From Candidatus Hydrogenedentota bacterium (GTDB taxonomy: Bacteria; Hydrogenedentota; Hydrogenedentia; Hydrogenedentales; SLHB01): a stretch of 64,000 bases of DNA. This document shows, one piece after another, positions 26,992 through 33,592 of this stretch. Where the stretch lies: assembly GCA_020849535.1 (NCBI GenBank), contig JADLGB010000320.1:1-64000 (forward strand), given 5' to 3'. Under the pieces are notes generated by a model. That model searched no databases. It worked only from the letters and a program-made list of their open reading frames with translations, and was not told where the DNA came from. How positions within the stretch are numbered: the first letter of the stretch is position 1; every line of letters begins with the position of its first letter. The translations under genes and the position numbers were made by a program.

Positions 26992-28026
26992 TCAGGCGGT
27001 GGCCAGGTGCTGGCGGCGGAGTTGGCCGCAGGCGGCATCGATGTCCTGACCGCGCTCGCGACGGAGGGTGGCGTTGACGCCGGCTTCCTCGAGGGCGTCG
27101 CGGAAGGCTTGGCAGCGGTCGAGGGGCGGCGGCGCGAAGCCCAGACCGGACACGGGATTGTAGGGTATCAGGTTCACCATGGCCTTCACGCGCGTGGCGA
27201 GGCCGATCAGTTCCTCCGCATCCTGGGGCGAGTCGTTCACGCCGTCGAGCAGGGTCCATTCAAAAGTCATCTGGCGTCCGGTCTGCTCGACGTAGTCGCG
27301 GATGGCCTTCATGAGGACTTCGATCGGGTACTTCTTGTTGAGGGGGACCAGCTTCGTGCGCAACTCATCGTTGGCCGCGTGGAGCGAGACGCTCAGGCGA
27401 ACCTGCCACTCCTCAGAGGCGAAGCGCTCGATGCCTTTCACCTCGCCGGCCGTCGAGACGGTGATCCTACGCGCGCCGATGCCGAGGCCTTCGGGCGCCA
27501 TGAGCAGCTTGATGCTCTTGATGGTGGCGTCGTAATTGCGGAAGGGCTCCCCCATCCCCATGTAAACGATGTTGGGGGTCTTCTCCCCCAGCTTTTCGTC
27601 TTGCAGGAGATAGAGGGCCTGCTCGACGATTTCGCCGGGGTTGAGGTTGCGCGTGTAGCCGGACAGCCCCGTGGCACAGAAGGCGCACTTGACCGCGCAG
27701 CCGACCTGTGTCGAGAGGCAGAGCGTCGTGCGCTCGCGGTCGCGGATGAGGACCGACTCGACGGTCTCGCCATCGGCTAAACGGAAGAGAGCCTTCTTGG
27801 TGCCGTTCGAGCGCGGCGACGCGGACATGCGGACTAGTTCGAGTTGACTGGCGGCACACTCTTCGGTGAGGCGCTTCCGCAGGTCCTTGGACAGGTCGCT
27901 CATGCGGTCGAAGTCAAAGACCTGCTTCTGGTGGAGCCAGCGGAAGATCTGCTTCCCCTGGAAGGGTTTCAGATTGAGGGACTCCGCGATTTCAGCGGGA
28001 TTCAGTGGTGTGAGTTGCGTGGTCAT
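26992..28026 (-). CDS. rlmN: 23S rRNA (adenine2503-C2)/tRNA adenine37-C2 methyltransferase
   Basis: A radical SAM enzyme that methylates A2503 of 23S rRNA and A37 of some tRNAs. The 344-residue protein has the iron-sulfur motif C110-x3-C114-x2-C117 in VGCAVKCAFCATG, the GMGEP motif (YMGMGEPFRNYD), SLHAAND, and the C-terminal region with VNATLRRERGQDIDAACGQLR, which contains the methyl-carrying cysteine. The start at 28026 (MTTQLTPLNP) is preferred to an upstream in-frame ATG at 28101. It overlaps the end of the upstream lipoprotein gene by 35 bases, so the two are co-transcribed. Confidence 0.94.
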   Translation of the reverse strand: MTTQLTPLNPAEIAESLNLKPFQGKQIFRWLHQKQVFDFDRMSDLSKDLRKRLTEECAASQLELVRMSASPRSNGTKKALFRLADGETVESVLIRDRERTTLCLSTQVGCAVKCAFCATGLSGYTRNLNPGEIVEQALYLLQDEKLGEKTPNIVYMGMGEPFRNYDATIKSIKLLMAPEGLGIGARRITVSTAGEVKGIERFASEEWQVRLSVSLHAANDELRTKLVPLNKKYPIEVLMKAIRDYVEQTGRQMTFEWTLLDGVNDSPQDAEELIGLATRVKAMVNLIPYNPVSGLGFAPPPLDRCQAFRDALEEAGVNATLRRERGQDIDAACGQLRRQHLATA

Positions 28027-28909
28027 TCTTGGGCCGCCAGTTGATGGTAAAAAGGGAGTCGTTGACTTGGTCCGTGTTGATGCGGATGTTGCGCATCTCA
28101 AAGGTCATCCGGGTGGATTCAGTGGGGAACGTGACGTCGATCTTTGAGGGGAAACGGACGCCGTTCACCACTTCGTAATCGGCAAAGGTGCTCAAGGCCA
28201 GGGTGGTTCCGTCTTCGGAAAAGCGTTCGTTCTCCACGATGACCCAGGGCGCGCCGCGGACGACGATGCGCCGCTCAGGGCGCCGGGCAGGTCCGATCAG
28301 GAGGGTCGCCTCCTGGGCCGCGCCGTCGTAGGCGATGATGCGGGCGTGCCGGGGGCTCAGAGAGTCCCAATCCTCCGGCGTAAACATCTCGCGGGCGATG
28401 TCCGAGGGGTAGACATTGAAGGGGACATTCTCAAACTGTTCGCCTTCGAGCTGGTAGTAGTAGCGTTCATCGTCGCGCTTGGTGGGGAACTCGATGAGGT
28501 ACTCGCGTCCGGCCGAGGTCAACTGGAAGGCGATGGTGCCAAGCGGCTTCATGGTTCCCTGTACAAAGAGACAGTCCGGCTTGCGGAAAGCAACGTACCC
28601 GCCGTCAAACTGCTGTATTCCAGTCAACTTAGGGGATTCGAGCGTAAGGCTGATGGCGGCGCGGAAGTTCTGGAACGCGGCGTCATTGCTGGCCAGGTCC
28701 CGGAGGATCGCGGAGACCTCCGGGGTGTCGGGCGGCAGCGGGTTGGTCTCAAGGCGCGTGCCCTGGCGGACACATGCCGCGCAGGCGAGGCCCAGCAGCA
28801 CCAGCGCGGCCCCGCGGCACCGCCATGCGGGGGCGGATGCAGGGGGGCTCGTGGCGCCGGATTCCAGGGGTATGCCCGGGGCACTATGGGAGAATTGAAA
28901 TACTCGCAT
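27992..28909 (-). CDS. predicted lipoprotein, LolB/DUF4292-like
   Basis: A 305-residue exported protein. A basic then hydrophobic stretch (WRCRGAALVLLGLACAACVRQ, residues about 29-49) ends in cysteines that could carry lipid, although the lipobox is not canonical. The mature part has the beta-rich pattern of LolA/LolB-like or DUF4292 proteins (FQNFRAAISLTLESP, GYVAFRKPDCLFVQGTMKPLGTIAFQLTSAG, YEVVNGVRFPSKIDVTFP). A role in handling lipoproteins or lipids in the periplasm is inferred. It precedes rlmN and overlaps its start. It diverges from rpmB. Confidence 0.65.
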   Translation of the reverse strand: MRVFQFSHSAPGIPLESGATSPPASAPAWRCRGAALVLLGLACAACVRQGTRLETNPLPPDTPEVSAILRDLASNDAAFQNFRAAISLTLESPKLTGIQQFDGGYVAFRKPDCLFVQGTMKPLGTIAFQLTSAGREYLIEFPTKRDDERYYYQLEGEQFENVPFNVYPSDIAREMFTPEDWDSLSPRHARIIAYDGAAQEATLLIGPARRPERRIVVRGAPWVIVENERFSEDGTTLALSTFADYEVVNGVRFPSKIDVTFPTESTRMTFEMRNIRINTDQVNDSLFTINWRPKNDHATHTTESR

Positions 28910-29010
28910 TCGTGTGGTAGACTCGGTGGCCTTTGGAGCGAGAGTATAACACGGTTGCGTGTCCCAACCAATTCGGTGGCGCGCCAGTTGGAAACTTCCG
29001 GGAGAGTGTC

Positions 29011-29271
29011 ATGGCTCGAGTATGTGAATACAGTGGCAAGAAGCCCCAGATGGGCAAGCGCGTCATCCGGCGCGGTAAGGCGAAGCGCGAAGGCGGTATC
29101 GGTCAGAACGTGACCGGCATCACGAAGCGGCGCTGGAAGCCCAACCTGCAGAAGATCCGCGTCGTGGACGAGAACGGGACCGTCCGCCGCATCCGCGTGT
29201 GCGCGCGCTACATCAAGGCGGGGAAGTTCGTCAAAGCCACCTCGAAGGGCCGCAAGACCGCCGCCGCGTAA
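29011..29271 (+). CDS. rpmB: 50S ribosomal protein L28
   Basis: An 86-residue large-subunit protein. It starts MARVCEYSGKKPQMGKRV, with the conserved ITKRRWKPNLQKIRV and RRIRVCARYIKAGKF segments. Only two cysteines are present (VCEYSGK, RVCARY), so this is the zinc-free form. The chosen ATG at 29011 follows GGGAGAG; an in-frame upstream start would add 26 residues unlike L28. The gene is monocistronic and ends at the strong terminator 29298-29334. Confidence 0.96.
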   Translation: MARVCEYSGKKPQMGKRVIRRGKAKREGGIGQNVTGITKRRWKPNLQKIRVVDENGTVRRIRVCARYIKAGKFVKATSKGRKTAAA

Positions 29272-29297
29272 GCGGGCTGGTTGCAGAAAGACAGTTC

Positions 29298-29334
29298 AAA
29301 GCCGGAGCGCCAATGAATGGCGCTCCGGCTTTTT
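29298..29334 (+). terminator. Rho-independent terminator of rpmB
   Basis: GCCGGAGCGCC at 29301-29311 pairs perfectly with GGCGCTCCGGC at 29319-29329 around a 7-base loop, followed by TTTTT. It lies 27 bases after the rpmB stop. It also marks the border between the housekeeping region and the accessory region. Confidence 0.95.
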
Positions 29335-29439
29335 GTGTGTCTGCGGGGTGGGCAGAGGGGACGCACGCGGCTTGCGGAGGCGTTTCTTTGGCTGCGAGGG
29401 GGATGGGGACGGCGAGCCAGCAACCCTAAATTTGGCAGT

Positions 29440-29500
29440 TGAACGGGACTGACACCGTCTTTCGCGTGGGCCCTGCGGAGCGAAACACGGTGCCCCTCAC
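29440..29500. repeat. GACTGACACCGTCTTTCGC dispersed palindromic repeat, single copy
   Basis: GGGACTGACACCGTCTTTCG at the left and a partly complementary CGAAACACGGTG at the right form a long imperfect hairpin. The same element is present in three tandem copies at 39924-40147. Here it cuts into the attC-like remnant at 29500-29532. Confidence 0.7.
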
Positions 29501-29532
29501 CCGCTCGCGTGCGCTTCGGCGATATGTTAGTC
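29500..29532 (-). other. truncated attC-like 5' half site
   Basis: On the minus strand, GACTAAC at 29532-29526 overlaps the TAA stop of the DUF2185 gene and continues ATATCGCCGAAGCGCACG. This is how cassette genes end inside the first attC box. The remainder of the site is replaced by the dispersed repeat at 29440-29500. Confidence 0.4.
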
Positions 29533-29886
29533 ATCCAGATTGCTTGGCATTTCCTCGGAAACGAGTTCGCCATTGTCGCCTCGCCCGAAGGCGCTACCAA
29601 TCGGCGCGTCGAGGTGGTCAATGATGCTGGGGTCATGGTTAGCAATTGTATTTACGTCACATATTTCAAAGTTCTCGGCCTGGTCAGCATATTCCTGAGT
29701 CTCTTCACCTGAAAAGAAACGCCACCCACTGTCGATCGAGTTGTCAGGTTCAGCGCGGTACATAAAACCGACGGCCATTCCATCAACCGTGATGCGATCC
29801 GAAGCAATGCATGAACCTCTTCCCTCCGCGAGCGGCCGAATCGCCGACGCAGGTAAGTGGAACCGTTTCGGGCTGGTGTGTGACAC
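29527..29886 (-). CDS. Imm33/DUF2185 domain protein (cassette gene)
   Basis: A 119-residue acidic protein with the DUF2185 (Imm33) pattern: LPASAIRPLAEGRGSCIASD, DGMAVGFMYRAEPD, SGWRFFSGEETQEYADQ, ICDVNTIANHDPSIIDHLD, PIGSAFGR. Members are predicted immunity proteins of polymorphic toxin systems, though many occur alone. No toxin gene is nearby, so it would be an orphan. It starts at GTG four bases after a GTTAGGC core site and stops inside an attC-like box, fitting a one-gene cassette. Confidence 0.78.
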   Translation of the reverse strand: MSHTSPKRFHLPASAIRPLAEGRGSCIASDRITVDGMAVGFMYRAEPDNSIDSGWRFFSGEETQEYADQAENFEICDVNTIANHDPSIIDHLDAPIGSAFGRGDNGELVSEEMPSNLDD

Positions 29887-29890
29887 AGCT

Positions 29891-30055
29891 GCCTAACGTT
29901 TGAGGTAACCGGCAGCTGAGACGCCGCAGGCGACGAGGAAACCAAAAGCGCGGCTCTCGACCGTCTGTTTGACTGAAGGATTAGGTACCACTGTGACCTC
30001 CAGTGTTTCTTGCATTCCTTTTGGGGCGTCGGCTCGGTGCGGCGAGTTGTTGGAG
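29891..30055 (-). other. attC-like recombination site 1
   Basis: Minus-strand order: CTCCAAC (30055-30049), AACTCGCCGCACCGAGCCGACGCC, a long central part with TCGTCGCCTGCGGCG, then GCCGGTTACCTCAAACGTTAGGC ending at 29891. The outer ends and the 3' consensus agree with integron attC sites. The 5' box is degenerate (CTCCAAC rather than RYYYAAC). The 165-base length is at the long end for attC. Confidence 0.6.
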
Positions 30056-30068
30056 TACGTTGCCACGG

Positions 30069-30296
30069 CTAAACGTTCGGTGCATTCTTACGAGCCATCC
30101 CTTTCGCAGCGATAATCAGCAAAACGAAACCAACAATCAAGGTGGGAATACCGAGCGCTCCGGCTATCTGCGGAAAGAACTGCATCGCAAGAACCCCGAG
30201 TCCAAAGCTCATCAATACTCGACCCGCGATGAAGCCCCAAATCTCCCACGGTGTCAGATTCTGAACCTTCCGATGATTCCAGTTTAGTAAACGCAT
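30069..30296 (-). CDS. small membrane protein (cassette gene)
   Basis: I do not recognise this 75-residue protein. Two hydrophobic helices at about 17-38 (PWEIWGFIAGRVLMSFGLGVL) and 44-65 (IAGALGIPTLIVGFVLLIIAA) are flanked by basic ends, so it is an inner-membrane hairpin. It lies between the attC-like site 1 and the pentapeptide gene, on the same strand. No clear core site precedes it; the 54-base gap could be a degenerate site, or the two genes may share one cassette. Confidence 0.6.
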   Translation of the reverse strand: MRLLNWNHRKVQNLTPWEIWGFIAGRVLMSFGLGVLAMQFFPQIAGALGIPTLIVGFVLLIIAAKGMARKNAPNV

Positions 30297-30350
30297 AAAT
30301 GTCCTTTGCGGTCTCGTCTGGTCCAGCGCGGGTTCGGCGTTCTGGTCATG

Positions 30351-30878
30351 TCAACCTCCCTCCGGCTCGGGACCAGGACTGGACTGCCAATCAACGCTAC
30401 GGCGCTGGGCGGCTGAAAGCCGGAATAGCCACAAGAACGAGCGGCTGAGCTTCGCTCCAGTCAAGTCGGCGTCAGTGAACGTGCAACCGCTAAAGGAAGT
30501 GCGACGGAGATCGGCTCCGCGCAACACGGCACCGCGAAAGCTCACTCGCTGATAAATGGAACCTCGCAGGTCCATGCCGGAAAGGTCGGCCTCGGCAAAA
30601 TCCACGTCAATGAAGTCGTTCCAGCAAGCGGTGGACTCCGACAAATCCGTGCCGCGAAACGACACTGCGCGAATCTCAGAGCGACCGAAGAATGTGCGTG
30701 GCAAGGTCAGATTCTCGAGCCGCGCGTCAGCCAACTGGGTGCGGAAAAAGCTCACGCCGAGCTGCTCGTCATCGTAGCGCGGCGCTCGTCCTGGAAGCTC
30801 CGGCAAGGCATCGCACTCCAGAAGCTGTTGATCCTTCAGGAACTGGCAAGACTCTCTATATGACCTTCGATTTGGCAT
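30351..30878 (-). CDS. pentapeptide repeat protein (cassette gene)
   Basis: A 175-residue protein with a right-handed pentapeptide helix: repeats such as ADARLENLTL, AVSFRGTDLS, VDFAEADLSGMDLRGS, VSFRGAVLRGADLRRTSFSGCTFTDADLTGAKLS, about 15 in a row. The N-terminal 30 residues are a helical lead-in. Some family members protect DNA gyrase (Qnr type), but most have no known function, and this one is shorter than Qnr proteins. The ATG lies 13 bases after a GTTAGGC core site, as expected for a cassette. Confidence 0.85.
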   Translation of the reverse strand: MPNRRSYRESCQFLKDQQLLECDALPELPGRAPRYDDEQLGVSFFRTQLADARLENLTLPRTFFGRSEIRAVSFRGTDLSESTACWNDFIDVDFAEADLSGMDLRGSIYQRVSFRGAVLRGADLRRTSFSGCTFTDADLTGAKLSRSFLWLFRLSAAQRRSVDWQSSPGPEPEGG

Positions 30879-30891
30879 GATGTGCTACTGC

Positions 30892-31045
30892 GCCTAACAA
30901 TAATTTAGATAGATCCGTATTGAGATGCGGGTTTCTTGATGTCTGTCCACACGAGACGCTGCGGGATATGCCGCCAATGGCGCGGCAACATCGGTCCGTT
31001 CAGCCCTTTGCCGCCGGTCGAGGTGTTTCGCTCGGCGTGTTATGC
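30892..31045 (-). other. attC-like recombination site 2
   Basis: The minus strand begins GCATAAC (31045-31039) and continues ACGCCGAGCGAAACACCTCGACC. It contains two complementary internal segments (GCCGCGCC and GGCGGCA) and ends TTATTGTTAGGC at 30892. The outer boxes are complementary, GCATAAC against GTTAGGC with one mismatch. The length of 154 bases and the short gap to the next gene suit attC. Confidence 0.55.
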
Positions 31046-31104
31046 GGATCCGCATAGGAACCTTCTCCTCATAGCCCGTCCATGGGGCTGCGTACGCTTG
31101 AAGT

Positions 31105-31166
31105 GGAAGAGAAGAACATCCCCCTTCGCCCCCTTCAAAGGGGGAATTGCGAAATAGTTATATATC
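31105..31166. repeat. partial dispersed element (module 1 with alternative tail)
   Basis: It begins GGAAGAGAAGAACATCCCCC like 31831-31850, continues CCCCCTTCAAAGGGGG and ends TTGCGAAATAGTTATATATC, the motif also found at 7-26. The TAA stop of the following minus-strand TPR gene (31158-31160) lies inside it. Confidence 0.7.
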
Positions 31167-31562
31167 TCTCATTACGATCTGCCGCGAACACTCCTCAACT
31201 TGTCTTTCAATGAAGCGATGAAGGTGATTGTCGTCGCCGGCATGAACCATTGCATCTCTGTAGGCCAGAATGGCGGGAAGAAGGTTCCCTTGTCCCTGCA
31301 AGGCCTTCGCCTTCCACAAATGACCACCGGGACTGCACGGGTCCTTACGTAAACACGTCTCTGCGGACTTCAGAGCATCATCGTACTTTGCCAGTTGAAC
31401 CTCGCACAAAGCTCTGTTTGTCCAGTACGATGCTTCGTCGGGAAACAATCGCGTACACTCGGTAGCAGCCTGGAGTGCTCTGTCGTATCTGCGCGCTCCA
31501 GTCCAGCCGTAGAGGCGCATTTCGAGCAGTAGTCTTCGTATCGTTGTGAGCGCCTTGCTCAT
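31158..31562 (-). CDS. small TPR-repeat protein
   Basis: A 134-residue soluble protein with about two and a half tetratricopeptide repeats at roughly 25-100 (YDRALQAATECTRLFPDEASYWTNRALCEVQLAKYDDALKSAETCLRKDP). These form protein-binding helical pairs; the partner is unknown. The start at 31562 (MSKALTTIRR) is preferred over GTG/ATG options further up because the residues before it are not TPR-like. Its stop codon falls within a dispersed repeat tail (31147-31166), so the C-terminus may have been altered by the repeat. Confidence 0.68.
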   Translation of the reverse strand: MSKALTTIRRLLLEMRLYGWTGARRYDRALQAATECTRLFPDEASYWTNRALCEVQLAKYDDALKSAETCLRKDPCSPGGHLWKAKALQGQGNLLPAILAYRDAMVHAGDDNHLHRFIERQVEECSRQIVMRDI

Positions 31563-31616
31563 GGGATGAAACGAGACCCCATCTGTTGTGCTCCTATCGA
31601 CTATCCGACACACGGC

Positions 31617-32190
31617 GCGCTTTGTTGGAGCGTGCCGTTGTGCGAAGGAGCGTTGGCGGATGCTGAGGGCATCATGGGTCGCATTCCCCCCTGAGGCGGT
31701 TGCACGTGCCGCGGTTTTTCTTGGGTCTTGGTTGCGGGCGCTGATGGAAGAATAGCACTACTGCGTAAAAGAGACAATAGGGCGGAAGGTGGAGGCGAAC
31801 AGGGTGAGGCGGGAGCGGGGTTGGGTAGGAGGAAGAGAAGAACATCCCCCGGCCCTGCGGGCCACCCCCTTCAAAGGGGGAATTGTACAATACCACATAA
31901 GTGGATTAGTGGAAGTTCTTGGGATGGCGCGTAGGTTTGTTGGGTGGACAAGGTGGCGCGACCCGTTGGGTCGCGCGCGGAGTGTCGCCATGTTGCGTTT
32001 CTGGGGGATGAAGTGGACGGGCATGGGTGCCCGTCGGGAGAAGACCATGGGCAGGGATGCCCATGCCACCTCGGGGACCTCGTCATTCTCGGGGACGCGG
32101 GCATCCGTGTTGAAATTCTATCCTGATTATCCTGTCATCCTGTCCAATTCAATTCTCTTTGACGGGATAACAGGATTTGCCGGATTGGTG
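31617..32190. repeat. composite dispersed repeat, copy A
   Basis: A gene-free mosaic of modules in fixed order. These are a stretch with 51 bases (31734-31784) identical to 33256-33306; module 1 at 31831-31898; CGCGACCCGTTGGGTCGCGCG; a GGGCATGGGTGCCC palindrome; GGGCAGGGATGCCCATGCC near 32050; and a tail (TCCTGTCATCCTGTCC, TCTCTTTGACGGGATAA) up to 32190. No coding region is supported from 31614 to 32338. Related copies lie at 33137-33592 and 38230-38582. Confidence 0.8.
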
Positions 32191-32338
32191 AAAGGCGGGC
32201 AGGCGGCGTCGTGCTGCAGCAGGCGGAGGCAGGCAATAGGGACGGCGACTATTCGTTGCATCACTGCAATGGGGCTGAGTCCCACTTCGGCTATATTATA
32301 GACGGTCAATGTCTCTATTTGTTCGTAGCCTCTTCCTC

Positions 32339-33031
32339 TTACCAAACATAGGGGATGAGCCGGTGCGGTGTTTGCTTTGTGTATAGGGTATATCCTTCGA
32401 GCTCTTCACGAAGCACTCTATCTTCGCGAGACGTACGCCACACGAGCAGAACAACAATCAGGCATGCTGGGATGAATGACCATGCTGAGCCAAGCAGCAA
32501 AGGGCCAGCAAGGGCACCAAGGATCCCGCCGAGGTAACCCGGGTGTCGAACCACTTGATAAGGGCCTGTGGTAACGACGCGATGGTTTCGATCCTTTTGG
32601 ATCCGCACAAACTTCTCGAAGTGTTCATTCTCAAGCATGGCCCAAGTTCCGATACCCGTTGCAACACCGATCATACCTGCACCGGCCACAAAAAAAAGCC
32701 ATGAGAGCGAGGACCATCCATATCGTACGCAGTCTAATCCCGCCACGATAGCGAGACTCCAACTTAGGGCCATCCATAGCACTGCGAATAGGATGTCAAA
32801 TGGCCTAACACCTCCGTGGCTGACTCCCCGTTGGTTAAGGGTTTCTGGGGCACACAACGCCAAGAGCACGACTAGAACCAAGTCGGAAACAAAACACACC
32901 CCCAGAGTCGCCCATCCGCGTGGCCAGTCCCACGATCCAGCGCTGACAAACAGGCAGACACCGAACAGAACGAGCAATCCGAAGTGTTGCACGATGTATC
33001 GGAAGCCCTGAACTGAAACGCGTGTAGTCAT
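32339..33031 (-). CDS. isoprenylcysteine carboxyl methyltransferase-like membrane protein
   Basis: A 230-residue polytopic protein with about five helices. The C-terminal SAM-binding signature of the ICMT/phospholipid methyltransferase superfamily is present: VVTTGPYQVVRHPGYLGGILG near 150-170, and RTSREDRVLREELEGYTLYTKQTPHRLIPYVW at the end. Bacterial members methylate small or lipid substrates that are mostly unknown; protein isoprenylcysteine is unlikely in bacteria. It stands alone between two copies of the composite repeat (A and B), in the same orientation as the flanking minus-strand genes. Confidence 0.85.
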   Translation of the reverse strand: MTTRVSVQGFRYIVQHFGLLVLFGVCLFVSAGSWDWPRGWATLGVCFVSDLVLVVLLALCAPETLNQRGVSHGGVRPFDILFAVLWMALSWSLAIVAGLDCVRYGWSSLSWLFFVAGAGMIGVATGIGTWAMLENEHFEKFVRIQKDRNHRVVTTGPYQVVRHPGYLGGILGALAGPLLLGSAWSFIPACLIVVLLVWRTSREDRVLREELEGYTLYTKQTPHRLIPYVW

Positions 33032-33136
33032 GGAAGCTCCCCCTGGAACGACGGCTGTACGGTTTCTTCATAACACTTTTGGGTAGCGTGATCGCGGTAT
33101 AACACCCTCGCCGTGGCCGCCACCCTCCCCTTCCCA

Positions 33137-33592
33137 ATTGGCGCGCTCAGTTGGAGTGCGCCGCTCTGTGAAGGCATGTGGGCGGATGCTGAGGGTATTG
33201 GACGTTTTCCCCCTGTGTCGGTTGCCTGCGCCGCGGCTTCTCCTGGGTCTTGGCTGCGGGCGCTGATGGAAGAATAGCACTACTGCGTAAAAGAGACAAT
33301 AGGGCGAATGGTGAAGGGCAATCGCACTTTAACTCTGTATCCAAATGGCGTGGAGCCGCGTGCTTGTGGATGCTGGGGTGTGGCTGTGACCTGTGGAAAA
33401 CCGCCTTGGGGGGATGAAGAGGACGGCCGGGTGCCCGAGGGGAGAAGATCATGGGCAGGGATGCCCATGCCACCTCGGGGATCCGCCACACTCGCGAGTG
33501 CGGGCATCCGTCGGTGTTGATATTACATCCTGTTCATCCTGTCATCCTGTCCGATTCAATTCTCTTTGACGGGATAAAGGGATTGGGCCGGA
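33137..33592. repeat. composite dispersed repeat, copy B
   Basis: The same module order as copy A, but without module 1. The 51 bases 33256-33306 equal 31734-31784. GGGCAGGGATGCCCATGCC recurs near 33455 and the ATCCTGTCATCCTGTCC / CTCTTTGACGGGATAA tail at about 33536-33580. The tail runs into the 3' end of the radical SAM gene. No coding region is supported from 33032 to 33541. Confidence 0.8.

Larger units (their letters stand above)
29499..31045 (-). mobile_element. integron gene-cassette cluster without integrase (CALIN-like)
   Basis: Three genes on the minus strand lie between integron recombination-site-like sequences. GTTAGGC core sites (29897-29891 and 30898-30892) stand 4 and 13 bases before the starts of the DUF2185 and pentapeptide genes, as in cassettes. 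The site before the DUF2185 gene also reads GCCGGTTACCTCAAACG ahead of the core, matching the usual attC 3' consensus (GCSGCTKANCTCVRRCG) at all but one position. No intI is present in the window. I infer a cassette array fragment captured or relocated here. Confidence 0.66.

Noticed and set aside
30936..31157. Small plus-strand reading frame of 73 codons
   Set aside because: It crosses the attC-like site and ends in a dispersed repeat; no ribosome binding site or family match.
32805..32815. Additional integron core site GCCTAAC
   Set aside because: It lies inside the coding region of the ICMT-like gene and has no attC-like flanks.
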